From CAZWSC01 sp964636385 (GTDB lineage: Bacteria; Eisenbacteria; RBG-16-71-46; CAIMUX01), in contig CAZWSC010000112.1 of assembly GCA_964636385.1 (NCBI GenBank), positions 1-34,386 of the forward strand: a stretch of 34,386 bases of DNA. The letters run 5' to 3'. Position numbers and translations under genes: made by a program. Below, piece by piece: positions 22,738 to 30,119 of the stretch (position 1 is the stretch's first letter; every line of letters starts with the position of its first letter). The notes under the pieces were generated by a model. The model was not told the DNA's origin, searched no databases, and was given only the letters and a program-made list of their open reading frames with translations.

Positions 22738-24111
22738 ATGAGGAAGGGAAGGAGTCGCCGCTTGCCGTTTCGAACCGGTCAGCGTCCCGCAGACAGGCAT
22801 CTGGACCGGTGCATACTGATCGCCGGGGTGGCCGCTGTGATCCTGCTGGTGTTCGCCCTCGTCATCCCCGGCGGCTCCTCGGAAAGCCTGCCCGAACCAC
22901 TCCCGCAGGAGGAGTCCGCTCCCCACGATGCGGCACCGGATTTCTTCACGGTGCGCGACACCGTCCGCAGGGGAGACACTTTCACCGGGGTGCTTGTCAG
23001 AAACGGCGTTTCCATGCAGGACATCCTTTGCGTGCTCGCGTCCAACAGAGATCTGCAGCTCTTCTCCCCGAGGGATCTCAGGCCCGGAAACACGCTTTCG
23101 CTTCAGAGGGACGACCTGGGCGTTCTCCGCCGGCTGATGATCACATTCTCCCCCGAGCTGACCTGCGTGTTCGATGCATGCGAGGAGGGTGTGAAGGGGT
23201 ATGTCAAGCCTGTCCTGAGGGAGACCCGTCTGCGAAAGGTCGCGGGGACCGTGGCGCATAGCGTGGACCATGCGGTGCGCGAGGCCGGGGGCGACACACG
23301 TCTAACACTGAAGATGGCCGAGATGTTCGAGTATGACATAGACTTCTTCACCGACGTACGCACCGGAGACAGCTTCTCCCTTCTGGTCGAGGAACGTTTC
23401 GTCGACGGCAGCTTCGCCGGATACGGCGACGTCCTGTTCGGCGCCTACGAGGGGGACTTGATCAGCTCGGTGGCCGTCTGGTTCCGCCCGGAGGGGGCTG
23501 AAACGGGTGGCTTCTACGAACCGGGCGGTGCGGCCAAACGCAAGCTGTTCCTCCGTTCTCCCCTGAACTACAGGCGAATCAGCTCCACCTTCTCCCACTC
23601 ACGAATGCACCCGATCCTGAAGGTCAGGAGGCCGCACCATGGGGTCGACTATGCCGCTCCTGCCGGGACTCCGGTGGTGGCCCTCGGAGATGGAATGGTC
23701 ACGTTTGCGGGCCGGAAGGGCGGCTACGGGAACCTCGTGGAGATACGCCACGCGCGGGAGCACAAGACCCTCTACGGTCACCTTAGCCGCTTCGGCAGGG
23801 GTGTACGCAGGGGAGTGCGGGTCAGCCAGGGGCAGGTTATCGGCTATGTGGGGATGACGGGGCTTTCCACAGGCCCTCACCTGCACTTCGAGGTGCACCT
23901 CCGCGGAACGCCAATCAACCCTCTCACGATGCAGAACACCCCGTCCGAGCCGATCCCCGACGTACTGCGTCCGGTCTTCGAGGAACATGTCGAAAGGCTT
24001 CTGGCCCTGGAAGGGCGGCTACTGGCCGGCCAGGTCCTGATCGGCTTCAACGCGCACCGGCTGGCTGTCTATCTCGCAGACGCGATGCCGGAGGCGGGGG
24101 GCGTTCGTTGA
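22738..24111 (+). CDS. M23-family (LytM-type) peptidoglycan endopeptidase, membrane anchored
   Basis: Zinc endopeptidase acting on peptidoglycan cross-bridges or stems in the periplasm. 457 residues from ATG 22738. A basic N-terminus leads into one signal-anchor helix (about 26-45), an OapA/LysM-like region (about 68-130, VRRGDTFTGVLVRNGVS), a Csd3-like second domain (about 140-260), and the LytM catalytic domain (about 280-400). Zinc ligands and catalytic residues are intact: HHGVD (His300, Asp304) and HLHFE (His381, His383). About 55 residues follow the catalytic domain, without a known fold. The frame is open to TTG 22672, but the promoter excludes that. It is expressed independently of the upstream kinase. 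Confidence 0.93.
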   Translation: MRKGRSRRLPFRTGQRPADRHLDRCILIAGVAAVILLVFALVIPGGSSESLPEPLPQEESAPHDAAPDFFTVRDTVRRGDTFTGVLVRNGVSMQDILCVLASNRDLQLFSPRDLRPGNTLSLQRDDLGVLRRLMITFSPELTCVFDACEEGVKGYVKPVLRETRLRKVAGTVAHSVDHAVREAGGDTRLTLKMAEMFEYDIDFFTDVRTGDSFSLLVEERFVDGSFAGYGDVLFGAYEGDLISSVAVWFRPEGAETGGFYEPGGAAKRKLFLRSPLNYRRISSTFSHSRMHPILKVRRPHHGVDYAAPAGTPVVALGDGMVTFAGRKGGYGNLVEIRHAREHKTLYGHLSRFGRGVRRGVRVSQGQVIGYVGMTGLSTGPHLHFEVHLRGTPINPLTMQNTPSEPIPDVLRPVFEEHVERLLALEGRLLAGQVLIGFNAHRLAVYLADAMPEAGGVR

Positions 24112-24137
24112 CACTCGCGGCAGTGGAGTGATAGCCT
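24108..24137 (+). promoter_or_regulatory. Promoter of the polyprenyl synthase operon, extended -10
   Basis: A perfect TTGACA at 24108-24113, an 18-base spacer and TAGCCT at 24132-24137 with TGA just before it. The nine bases TGATAGCCT are identical to those at 227-235. GATAGC at 24130-24135 is an alternative -10. A hairpin follows in the leader near 24149-24168 (CCCGGC with GCCGGG). Confidence 0.65.
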
Positions 24138-24231
24138 CCATCGGTCGGCTCCCGGCCCGATCCGCCGGGTCCGGGCATCGCACGGAGGTCCTGTTCCGCC
24201 AGGCTCCTGGCCGTTACTCAAGGGGGAGTGC

Positions 24232-25254
24232 TTGCTCATCACCAATCTCGAACCGCATGTAAGACCCTTCAGGGCCGATGCCAACCTCCAGGCATTCCAG
24301 GATCCCGTTCGGGATGACCTCGATGCGGCCGAGGTCTCCATCCGTGCCTTCTTCGTGAGTCACGTACCCCTTGTGCAGGGAGTCGCAGAACATCTCCTTG
24401 CCGTCACGGGAAAAAGATACCGTCCCACCCTCCTGCTCCTTGTCTCCAGGCTCGGTTCCCCGGACCCTGCGGCCGCCGCATTCGGTGCGGCGATGATCGA
24501 GCTTGTTCACACGGCGACTCTCGTTCACGACGACACGATCGACCGCAGCAGCATGAGACGGGGCCGTCCCACGATTAACTCCCTCTATGACGACAAGGTC
24601 TCCACGATCGCAGGCGACTACATCTGCACAAAGGTCTTTCACGAACTGATGGAGAGAGGATTGCACAGCATCGTCAGGATCGTGGCGGCGACCGCGTACA
24701 GGATGTCGGTCGGCGAGATGCTGCAACTCGGGCAGAAGAACGATCCGGACCTGCTGGAGGAGTCGTACATGCTCCTCGTGAACGAGAAGACTGCATCCCT
24801 CATGGGTGCAGCCTGCGAGATCGGAGCTGTGCTGGGTGGTCTTGACGAAGAGAGCACCGCCCGCTTCCGCCTGTTCGGCGAGTCGCTCGGGCGCGCGTAC
24901 CAGATCGCCGACGATCTCTTCGACTATGTCAGTTCGGAAGGGGAGATGGGCAAGGGCGTGCGCAGCGATCTCGCGGAGGGGAAGATCACCCTGCCGCTGA
25001 GGGGGGCGATGCTTGCCGCCGGGGGGGGGCGGCGCGATCGTCTCCGTGAGCTGATCGGTGTGCGAGCCCTCTCGTCCACCGAGTGGGGGGAACTCGACGG
25101 CATCCTCGCGGAGACCGGGGCCCTGGAGTACTGCCGTGAGGCCGCCGGCGCCCATGCGGACGAGGCGCTGAGCCGGCTCGGCAGTATCCCCGCCTCCCGC
25201 TGCAGGCAGGCCCTGGAGCGGGCCGTGGCGTACGCAGTCAGGCGAAGCCATTGA
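24232..25254 (+). CDS. Long-chain polyprenyl diphosphate synthase
   Basis: Adds isopentenyl diphosphate units in trans to an allylic primer, giving the side chain of a respiratory quinone. 340 residues. First Asp-rich motif HDDTIDRSSMRRG (Asp100, Asp101, Asp104 and the following Arg pair), GKRYRPTLLLL near 62-72, KTASLMGAACEIGA, and second Asp-rich motif ADDLFD (Asp227, Asp228, Asp231) followed by SDLAEGKITLPL. The residues before the first Asp motif are small or aliphatic, consistent with long chains, but chain length cannot be fixed by eye. The start is TTG 24232, with GGGGGAG just before it; no ATG or GTG fits. It heads a unit with rsfS. Confidence 0.93.
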   Translation: MLITNLEPHVRPFRADANLQAFQDPVRDDLDAAEVSIRAFFVSHVPLVQGVAEHLLAVTGKRYRPTLLLLVSRLGSPDPAAAAFGAAMIELVHTATLVHDDTIDRSSMRRGRPTINSLYDDKVSTIAGDYICTKVFHELMERGLHSIVRIVAATAYRMSVGEMLQLGQKNDPDLLEESYMLLVNEKTASLMGAACEIGAVLGGLDEESTARFRLFGESLGRAYQIADDLFDYVSSEGEMGKGVRSDLAEGKITLPLRGAMLAAGGGRRDRLRELIGVRALSSTEWGELDGILAETGALEYCREAAGAHADEALSRLGSIPASRCRQALERAVAYAVRRSH

Positions 25255-25256
25255 GC

Positions 25257-25682
25257 ATGGCACGGGGAGGCAGAGATCCAGGGCGGCGGAAGGCCGCCGC
25301 GCCCGTAGGGATCGAGGCGGGGGATCTCGCCCGCCGAATCGCGCAGCTTATCGTATCCAGGCGGGGCCGGGATGTGATGATCCTGGATCTGAGGGGCCTC
25401 ACTGCGGCGTGTGACTACTTCGTCCTGGCCGACGGGCTCAGCGACGTCCATGTCAAGGCCCTTGCCGAGCATGTTGAGGTGGAGCTGAAGAAGGCCGAAA
25501 TCCGTCCCTGGCATGTCGAGGGTCGTGAGAACCGGCGCTGGATCCTGATGGACTACGTGGATGTGGTTGTTCACCTGTTCCATCGGGAGGCCCGGGAGTT
25601 CTACAGGCTGGAATCCCTCTGGTCTGATGCTCCTCGCGAGGAGTTCACTTCGGATGGGGAGTCCGAAGAGGAGGAGGAGTGA
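25257..25682 (+). CDS. rsfS: Ribosomal silencing factor RsfS
   Basis: Binds ribosomal protein L14 and blocks joining of the subunits in starvation. 141 residues. The core (about 20-120) is typical: ARRIAQLIVSRRGRDVMILDLRGLTAACDYFVLADG, then HVEGRENRRWILMDYVDVVVHLFHREAREFYRLESLW. There is a basic N-terminal extension and an acidic Glu-rich C-terminal tail. ATG 25257 is preferred over the overlapping TTG 25251. Often rsfS sits beside nadD; here it lies between a polyprenyl synthase and a sugar kinase. Confidence 0.94.
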   Translation: MARGGRDPGRRKAAAPVGIEAGDLARRIAQLIVSRRGRDVMILDLRGLTAACDYFVLADGLSDVHVKALAEHVEVELKKAEIRPWHVEGRENRRWILMDYVDVVVHLFHREAREFYRLESLWSDAPREEFTSDGESEEEEE

Positions 25683-25687
25683 GAGAG

Positions 25688-26626
25688 ATGAACGAACCCT
25701 GGCCGGTTCTGGTTGTGGGGTCGGTTGCCCTGGATTCCGTTCGCACGCCTGCCGGATCCCGCTCCCACGCGCTCGGCGGGTCGGCGTCCTACTTCAGCCT
25801 TGCCGCATGCCGGTATGCGCCGGTCCGCATGGTTGCGGTGGTGGGCGAAGACTTCCCGGAGGAAAACGTGTCCCTGTTCCGTGATTCGCGGATCGACACG
25901 GCCGGACTGCTGCGCGGGAAGGGCAGGACTTTTCACTGGGAAGGGGTCTACTCCGATGACATGAACGAGCGCACCACCCTTCGTACGGATCTCAACGTCT
26001 TCACCGAGTTCGAACCCGATCTCCCCGACTCCTACATCGACTCCCCATGCGTCTTCCTCGCGAACATCGATCCCCGGCTGCAGTCCGAAGTGCTCGACCA
26101 CCTCGACGCGCCGCCGCTGGTCATCCTGGATACGATGAACTACTGGATAACTTCGCGCCGGGAGGAGCTGCTCTCCGTTCTGCGCAGGGTGCATCTGTTC
26201 CTTCTGAACGAGGAGGAGGCGACCCTGCTCACCGGGGCCGAGAATGTATTGAAGGCAGCCGAGGGGATCCGCATGATGGGACCCGGCATTGTCGTGGTGA
26301 AGCGGGGCACGTATGGGGCCCTCGCACGAACCGAACAGGGTTGGTTTTCCATCCCCGCCTACCCGGTCGACAGTCCGGTAGATCCGACCGGCGCGGGCGA
26401 CGCCTTTGCCGGAGGGCTCGTGGGATTCCTCGCACGCTGCAGAGGTGACCTTGGCGAACCGCGGCTGCGTCTGGGGCTGGCGCACGGTGCTGCTGTAGCT
26501 TCCTTCGCAGTCGAGGACTTCAGCGTGCAGGGACTGACCAGGGTCCGGCCGGATCTGCTAGAGATGCGTGTGCGCGCCCTCAAGCAGATGACCGACTTCG
26601 ACCTCGACGCGGAAACCAGCATCTGA
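25688..26626 (+). CDS. PfkB/ribokinase-family carbohydrate kinase
   Basis: 312 residues. It shows the family N-terminal pattern (VLVVGSVALDSVRTP, then the double-Gly ALGGSASYFSLAA) and the C-terminal signature DPTGAGDAFAGG (232-243) with catalytic Asp238 and the anion hole. The ATP-side strand VVVKRGTYGAL is present. The substrate (ribose, fructose phosphate, nucleoside or other) cannot be inferred; unlike fructokinases the lid region is short, and NTMNYWITSRR-like spacing is familiar from uncharacterised PfkB members of several phyla. GGAGGAG at 25672-25678 supports ATG 25688 over GTG 25679. Confidence 0.9.
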   Translation: MNEPWPVLVVGSVALDSVRTPAGSRSHALGGSASYFSLAACRYAPVRMVAVVGEDFPEENVSLFRDSRIDTAGLLRGKGRTFHWEGVYSDDMNERTTLRTDLNVFTEFEPDLPDSYIDSPCVFLANIDPRLQSEVLDHLDAPPLVILDTMNYWITSRREELLSVLRRVHLFLLNEEEATLLTGAENVLKAAEGIRMMGPGIVVVKRGTYGALARTEQGWFSIPAYPVDSPVDPTGAGDAFAGGLVGFLARCRGDLGEPRLRLGLAHGAAVASFAVEDFSVQGLTRVRPDLLEMRVRALKQMTDFDLDAETSI

Positions 26627-26668
26627 GAAGGGACCGGTACGCCCGATCCGGTCCGGGAGGCAGCATCA

Positions 26669-27364
26669 GTGCAGCGCGAGCAGATGGAATCAATCGAGGC
26701 CAGCCTTCGCCAGGTGGCGGGGATCCAGTCGGCTCGAATACGCGCCGATGGGGAATCCATAAGCGAAGTGCATGTAGTGGCCCAGCCGGACCGGAAGGCC
26801 AAGGGGGTTGTGCGCGACGTCGTGACGACCCTCTTTGCGAGGCATGGCATCGACCTGCATCACCACAAGGTGAGCGTTGCTACGACCTCACAGGCCTCCG
26901 AAACAGTGGATGGCCAGGACCTGCGCCTGAAGCGCCTCATCTTCAGGTGCGTCAACATCTACAGGGATGCAAACCGGTACGAGGGACAGGTTGAGCTGAT
27001 GGAAGGGGAGCGCGTGCTCGCGGGCACCGCTTCCGGGCCGGCCGTGCGCAACTGTCAGGAACGTCTTGTTGCCCAGGCCTGTCTTCAGGCGGTGTCGCGC
27101 CTGTTCGCGGAGGGGATGGCGCTCGACCTTCTGGGCCTGGAACGCGTGCGTATCGGGAACCGCGAGGCGATCCTCAGTCACCTCGTGATCCTGCGCGGCC
27201 GGTCGGAGACCCACCTTCTCGGCAGCGCCCTTGTGGCGGCCGATTCTCTCGAAGCTACGGTCTTCTCGGTTCTCGATGCTCTGAACAGGGTTCTTCCCGC
27301 CATGGTCGGTGAGGATACGGTGGAGTACGAGGTTGAGGAGTGCTTCCCGGAGACCGGCACATGA
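26669..27364 (+). CDS. Conserved-looking cytoplasmic protein of two parts, function unknown
   Basis: 231 residues, no signal or membrane segment. Residues about 5-70 form one unit (VAGIQSARIRADGESISEVHVVAQPDRKAKGVVRDVVTTL ... KVSVA) that reminds me of a small domain seen in actinobacterial proteins of unknown role. Residues about 82-225 look like two similar strand-strand-helix modules (GQVELMEGERVLAGTASG ... LVAQACLQAVSRLF and SHLVILRGRSETHLLGSALV ... VFSVLDALNRVL), a pattern like that of LeuA-type regulatory domains. GTG 26669 has GGGAGG eight bases upstream. Its stop overlaps the purM start (ATGA), so the two are coupled. Confidence 0.7.
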   Translation: MQREQMESIEASLRQVAGIQSARIRADGESISEVHVVAQPDRKAKGVVRDVVTTLFARHGIDLHHHKVSVATTSQASETVDGQDLRLKRLIFRCVNIYRDANRYEGQVELMEGERVLAGTASGPAVRNCQERLVAQACLQAVSRLFAEGMALDLLGLERVRIGNREAILSHLVILRGRSETHLLGSALVAADSLEATVFSVLDALNRVLPAMVGEDTVEYEVEECFPETGT

Positions 27365-28461
27365 GCGGGGATCCCTCCCGCCGCAGCGGCGTCTCAGCTG
27401 CGTACAGCAGGGCCGGTGTCAGCATCGAGGAGGGTGAGGCAGCCGTCGCCAGGATCAGGAAGCTGGTCTGCAGCACCAGAACCGACAGGGTGGAGAGCGA
27501 CATCGGAGTCTTCGCAGGATTCTTCTCCTTCCCCGCTCCCGGTGCGGAACGCCTCCTTGTCGCATCCATGGACGGAGTGGGAACGAAGCTGAAGCTGGCT
27601 GCAGCGACGGGCCGTTGGGAGGGTGTCGGCTACGACATCGTCTCACACTGTGTGAACGACATCCTTGTGCATGGCGCCCGTCCCATCTTCTTCCTCGACT
27701 ACATCGGTGCAGGACGCCTGTCGGCGGAAGTTGTCGAGCGGGTGATCACGGGTGTAACCAAAGCCTGTCGTGAGTCAGGCTGCGCCCTCCTCGGAGGAGA
27801 GACAGCGGAGATGCCGGGCATGTACCCCCGGGGCGAGCTCGACCTGGTGGGGACCATCGTGGGGGAGGTGGAGCGCTCGGCACTGGTTGACGGAAGCGCC
27901 ATTCGGCCGGGGCACCGCATACTGGCCCTGGAATCCAGCGGGCTTCACACCAACGGTTACTCCCTGGCCCGGAAGATCCTGGATCTGGATGCCCATCCCG
28001 GCAGGCTTGAAGAGCCGGTTCCCGGCCGGAACGAATCGCTGGGCGATCTGCTTCTGGCGTGTCACAGGATGTACCTGGGGGCGGTATCGCCCCTGCTGGA
28101 CAGGCGTCTCGTTGCTGGAATGGCCCATATCACGGGTGGTGGCCTCCCCGGGAATCTGCCCCGGATCCTTCCGCCAGGCTGCCGGGCGGCTGTACGTCCG
28201 GGCTCCTGGCAGGTCCCTGAGATCTTCCGGCTCCTGTGCGAGGCGGGGAAGGTTCCGGAGAATGAATGCCACCACGTCTTCAACATGGGGCTGGGATATC
28301 TCATCCTGGTGGCTCCACAAGCCGAAGAAGAGGCCATGGACCTGTTGCGGCAGACCGGGGAGTCCCCAAGGGCAATTGGCTGGATAGAGGGTGGTGAACC
28401 GTGTGTCCGCTGGGCTGCCCCGGACGAGGCTCCAGGCCGGCACGCCGGGATCCGATCCTGA
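27361..28461 (+). CDS. purM: Phosphoribosylformylglycinamidine cyclo-ligase (AIR synthetase)
   Basis: Fifth step of purine synthesis: FGAM + ATP gives AIR. 366 residues. All family motifs are in order: MDGVGTKLKLA, HCVNDILVHGARPIFFLDYI, GGETAEMPGMY, SSGLHTNGYSLAR, MAHITGGGLPGNLPRIL and FNMGLGYLILV. The start ATG 27361 lies in the overlap with the previous gene; a TTG at 27340 opens the frame a little earlier but lies inside the neighbour. No other purine gene is nearby; the folD product at the far end of the window feeds the one-carbon units purine synthesis needs. Confidence 0.97.
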   Translation: MSGDPSRRSGVSAAYSRAGVSIEEGEAAVARIRKLVCSTRTDRVESDIGVFAGFFSFPAPGAERLLVASMDGVGTKLKLAAATGRWEGVGYDIVSHCVNDILVHGARPIFFLDYIGAGRLSAEVVERVITGVTKACRESGCALLGGETAEMPGMYPRGELDLVGTIVGEVERSALVDGSAIRPGHRILALESSGLHTNGYSLARKILDLDAHPGRLEEPVPGRNESLGDLLLACHRMYLGAVSPLLDRRLVAGMAHITGGGLPGNLPRILPPGCRAAVRPGSWQVPEIFRLLCEAGKVPENECHHVFNMGLGYLILVAPQAEEEAMDLLRQTGESPRAIGWIEGGEPCVRWAAPDEAPGRHAGIRS

Positions 28462-28472
28462 AAACTGAGGCA

Positions 28473-28501
28473 TTGACAGCCGGCCGGCTGGTTTCTAGAC
28501 T
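28473..28501 (+). promoter_or_regulatory. Strong sigma-70-type promoter before tRNA-Val
   Basis: Perfect TTGACA at 28473-28478, an exact 17-base spacer and TAGACT at 28496-28501. The start would be near 28508, thirty bases before the tRNA. It is the best match to consensus in the window, and with no other clear promoter before infC it may also drive infC-rpmI-rplT. Confidence 0.85.
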
Positions 28502-28537
28502 CTTCACTTCGGTTGATCCCCGAACGATCAACGAATG

Positions 28538-28614
28538 GGGCGATTAGCTCAGTTGGTTAGAGTGCTTGCTTGACATGCAAGAGGTCACTGGTTCAATTCC
28601 AGTATCGCCCACCA
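28538..28614 (+). tRNA. tRNA-Val (anticodon GAC), CCA encoded
   Basis: 77 bases fold as a full cloverleaf: acceptor GGGCGAT with ATCGCCC, D stem GCTC with GAGT, anticodon stem CTTGC with GCAAG around TTGACAT (anticodon GAC, valine codons GUC and GUU), five-base variable loop, T stem ACTGG with CCAGT around TTCAATT, discriminator A and CCA at 28612-28614. Confidence 0.97.
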
Positions 28615-28680
28615 GGTTTACATCGCAGCACACCCGGTCCGGTCCGGGATGCGCGCGATCCAAGCAGAAGCTTGCTTCTC

Positions 28681-28709
28681 ACCCGCCGGCCTGCCGGGCC
28701 CGGGCGGGT
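28681..28709 (+). other. First hairpin of the infC leader
   Basis: ACCCGCC (28681-28687) pairs with GGCGGGT (28703-28709), with GGCC-rich loop sequence able to pair further. TATTGT follows, a poor T-tract. It could process or end the tRNA transcript, or be part of the leader. Confidence 0.4.
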
Positions 28710-28717
28710 TATTGTCA

Positions 28718-28805
28718 AGGACGGTGGAGTCGGTCTCTCCCATGGGCGGGGCTGGTCCATTGTCCGAGATGCGAGAGGACGGCTTCGGCCGTCCTCTTTT
28801 GTTTC
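28718..28805 (+). terminator. Terminator/attenuator in the infC leader, with possible antiterminator
   Basis: A perfect 10-bp stem AGAGGACGGC/GCCGTCCTCT (28774-28783 and 28788-28797) closes on TTCG and is followed by TTTGTTT: a clear intrinsic terminator, six bases before the infC ribosome-binding site. The sequence AGGACGG of its left arm also occurs at 28718-28724, so the right arm could pair there instead and prevent termination. This arrangement suggests attenuation of infC-rpmI-rplT; an L20 leader is known to do this in Bacillus. Confidence 0.75.
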
Positions 28806-28824
28806 TGATCAGGAGGTGGATGCC

Positions 28825-29412
28825 ATAGCAGCAAGGAACGAAGTCAGGATCAACGACAGAATCCGTGTTCCCATGGTCCGGGTGATCGGGCCGGAAGGGG
28901 ACCAGCTGGGAGTCATGGCGATTTCCGACGCATTGCGTGTGGCCAGGGATATGGCCCTGGATCTGGTGGAGGTCGCGCCGGCTGCACGGCCTCCGGTCTG
29001 TCGGGTCATGGACTTCGGGAAGTACAAGTACGAGCAGGCCAAACGCGAGCAGAAAGCGAAGAAGAAGCAGCGGGTCACGGTCGTCAAGGAGGTCAAGCTG
29101 CGCCCGAAGGTTGAGCGGCACGACTTCGACTTCAAGATGCGGAACGCCCGGCGCTTCCTGGAAGAGCGTGACAAGGTGAAGATCGTCGTCCAGTTCAGGG
29201 GGAGGGAGCTCTCCCACCCGGAACTGGGGCGGGAGTTGATAGACAAGGTTATCGCGACGCTGGAAGAGGTCGGGACCGTGGAACAGGCTCCGTCGCTGGA
29301 GGGACGCGTCATGGTCATGATGCTGGCCCCCAGGCCCGTGGCCGCCGCAAAGAAGCCCTCCGGACAGGAGCAGCCGGAAACGAAGGCGCGACCTGTCGCA
29401 GGGGAGAAGTGA
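28825..29412 (+). CDS. infC: Translation initiation factor IF-3, apparent ATA start
   Basis: Binds the 30S subunit, checks the start codon and blocks early 50S joining. 195 residues. N-domain: INDRIRVPMVRVIGPEGDQLGVM and PPVCRVMDFGKYKYEQAKREQKAKKKQ; C-domain: KEVKLRPKVERHDFDFKMRNARRFLEERDKVKIVVQFRGRE. No ATG lies at the right place. AGGAGG at 28811-28816 sits eight bases before ATA 28825, and the in-frame GTG 28816 overlaps the ribosome-binding site itself. A rare start (AUU in E. coli, AUA or AUC elsewhere) is typical of infC and lets IF-3 limit its own synthesis. The upstream open frame, back through the tRNA, is not coding. A Lys/Pro/Ala-rich tail ends the protein. Confidence 0.93.
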   Translation: MAARNEVRINDRIRVPMVRVIGPEGDQLGVMAISDALRVARDMALDLVEVAPAARPPVCRVMDFGKYKYEQAKREQKAKKKQRVTVVKEVKLRPKVERHDFDFKMRNARRFLEERDKVKIVVQFRGRELSHPELGRELIDKVIATLEEVGTVEQAPSLEGRVMVMMLAPRPVAAAKKPSGQEQPETKARPVAGEK

Positions 29413-29424
29413 GAGGAAGACAAG

Positions 29425-29622
29425 ATGCCCAAGATGAAGACGAATCGCGCGGCGGCCAAGAGATTCCGCCTGACCGCCTCCGGCAGGCTGCGCCGGCGCA
29501 AGCAGGGGAAGGGACACATGCTGACGGCCAAGTCGCGCAAGCGTAAGCGCAACCTGAGGCAGTCGACCCTGGTCGCAACAGTCGATACCAGGCGGATCAA
29601 GCGCCTCCTGGGCCAGGCTTAG
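29425..29622 (+). CDS. rpmI: 50S ribosomal protein L35
   Basis: 65 residues, small and very basic. The N-terminal MPKMKTNRAAAKRFRLTASG and the following KGHMLTAKSRKRKRNLRQ are standard L35. It lies 12 bases after infC, in the conserved order infC-rpmI-rplT. GAGAGGAA just upstream supports ATG 29425. Confidence 0.97.
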   Translation: MPKMKTNRAAAKRFRLTASGRLRRRKQGKGHMLTAKSRKRKRNLRQSTLVATVDTRRIKRLLGQA

Positions 29623-29660
29623 CCCGGGCCGGGAACACAGAAGAGCTGGATTCCGCAAAC

Positions 29661-29684
29661 CCGGCGCCACGCTGTCCGCGCCGG
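29661..29684 (+). promoter_or_regulatory. Hairpin before rplT, possible translational operator
   Basis: CCGGCGC (29661-29667) pairs perfectly with GCGCCGG (29678-29684) over a ten-base loop, eight bases before the rplT ribosome-binding site (GGGGGAGG, about 29692-29700). L20 is known to bind its own operon mRNA, so this could be an autoregulatory site. No T-run follows, so it is not a terminator. Confidence 0.35.
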
Positions 29685-29705
29685 TGACACCAGGGGGAGG
29701 ATACA

Positions 29706-30119
29706 ATGCCCAGAGCAAAGACCGTCGTGCCTGGCAAGGCCCGCCGCAAGAAGACACTGAATGCCTCCAAAGGCGCCTACATGGGCCGCAGGAAGCTCAT
29801 CCGCACGGCGCAGGAGAATGTTCTTCGCGCTCTTCAGTACGCATATCGCGACCGCAAGCAGCGGAAGCGCCAGATGCGGCGTCTCTGGATTCTCAGGATC
29901 AACGCGGCATCCAGGCAATGCGGCATCAGCTACAACCGGCTGATCGAGGGGCTGCGCAAGGCTTCCATGGATATCGACCGCAAGCTCCTCAGCGATCTGG
30001 CTGTCCACGATATGGCCGCCTTTGCCGAGCTGGCCGAAGTTGCCAGGAAGCATGTTCATCCGGCTGCCGGAGTGGCTCCACAGGCTTCGATCCACCAGGA
30101 GAGTGCCGATGAATCCTGA
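29706..30119 (+). CDS. rplT: 50S ribosomal protein L20
   Basis: 137 residues. Early assembly protein of the large subunit with a long basic N-terminal helix (MPRAKTVVPGKARRKKTL, GAYMGRRKLIRTAQENVLRALQYAYRDRKQRKR) and the globular C-domain (LWILRINAASRQCGISYNRLIEGLRKA, DRKLLSDLAVHDMAAFAELAEVARK). It has about 20 residues more than usual at the C-terminus, where its end overlaps the following coiled-coil gene. In related operons the next genes are pheS and pheT; they are absent here. Confidence 0.97.
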   Translation: MPRAKTVVPGKARRKKTLNASKGAYMGRRKLIRTAQENVLRALQYAYRDRKQRKRQMRRLWILRINAASRQCGISYNRLIEGLRKASMDIDRKLLSDLAVHDMAAFAELAEVARKHVHPAAGVAPQASIHQESADES

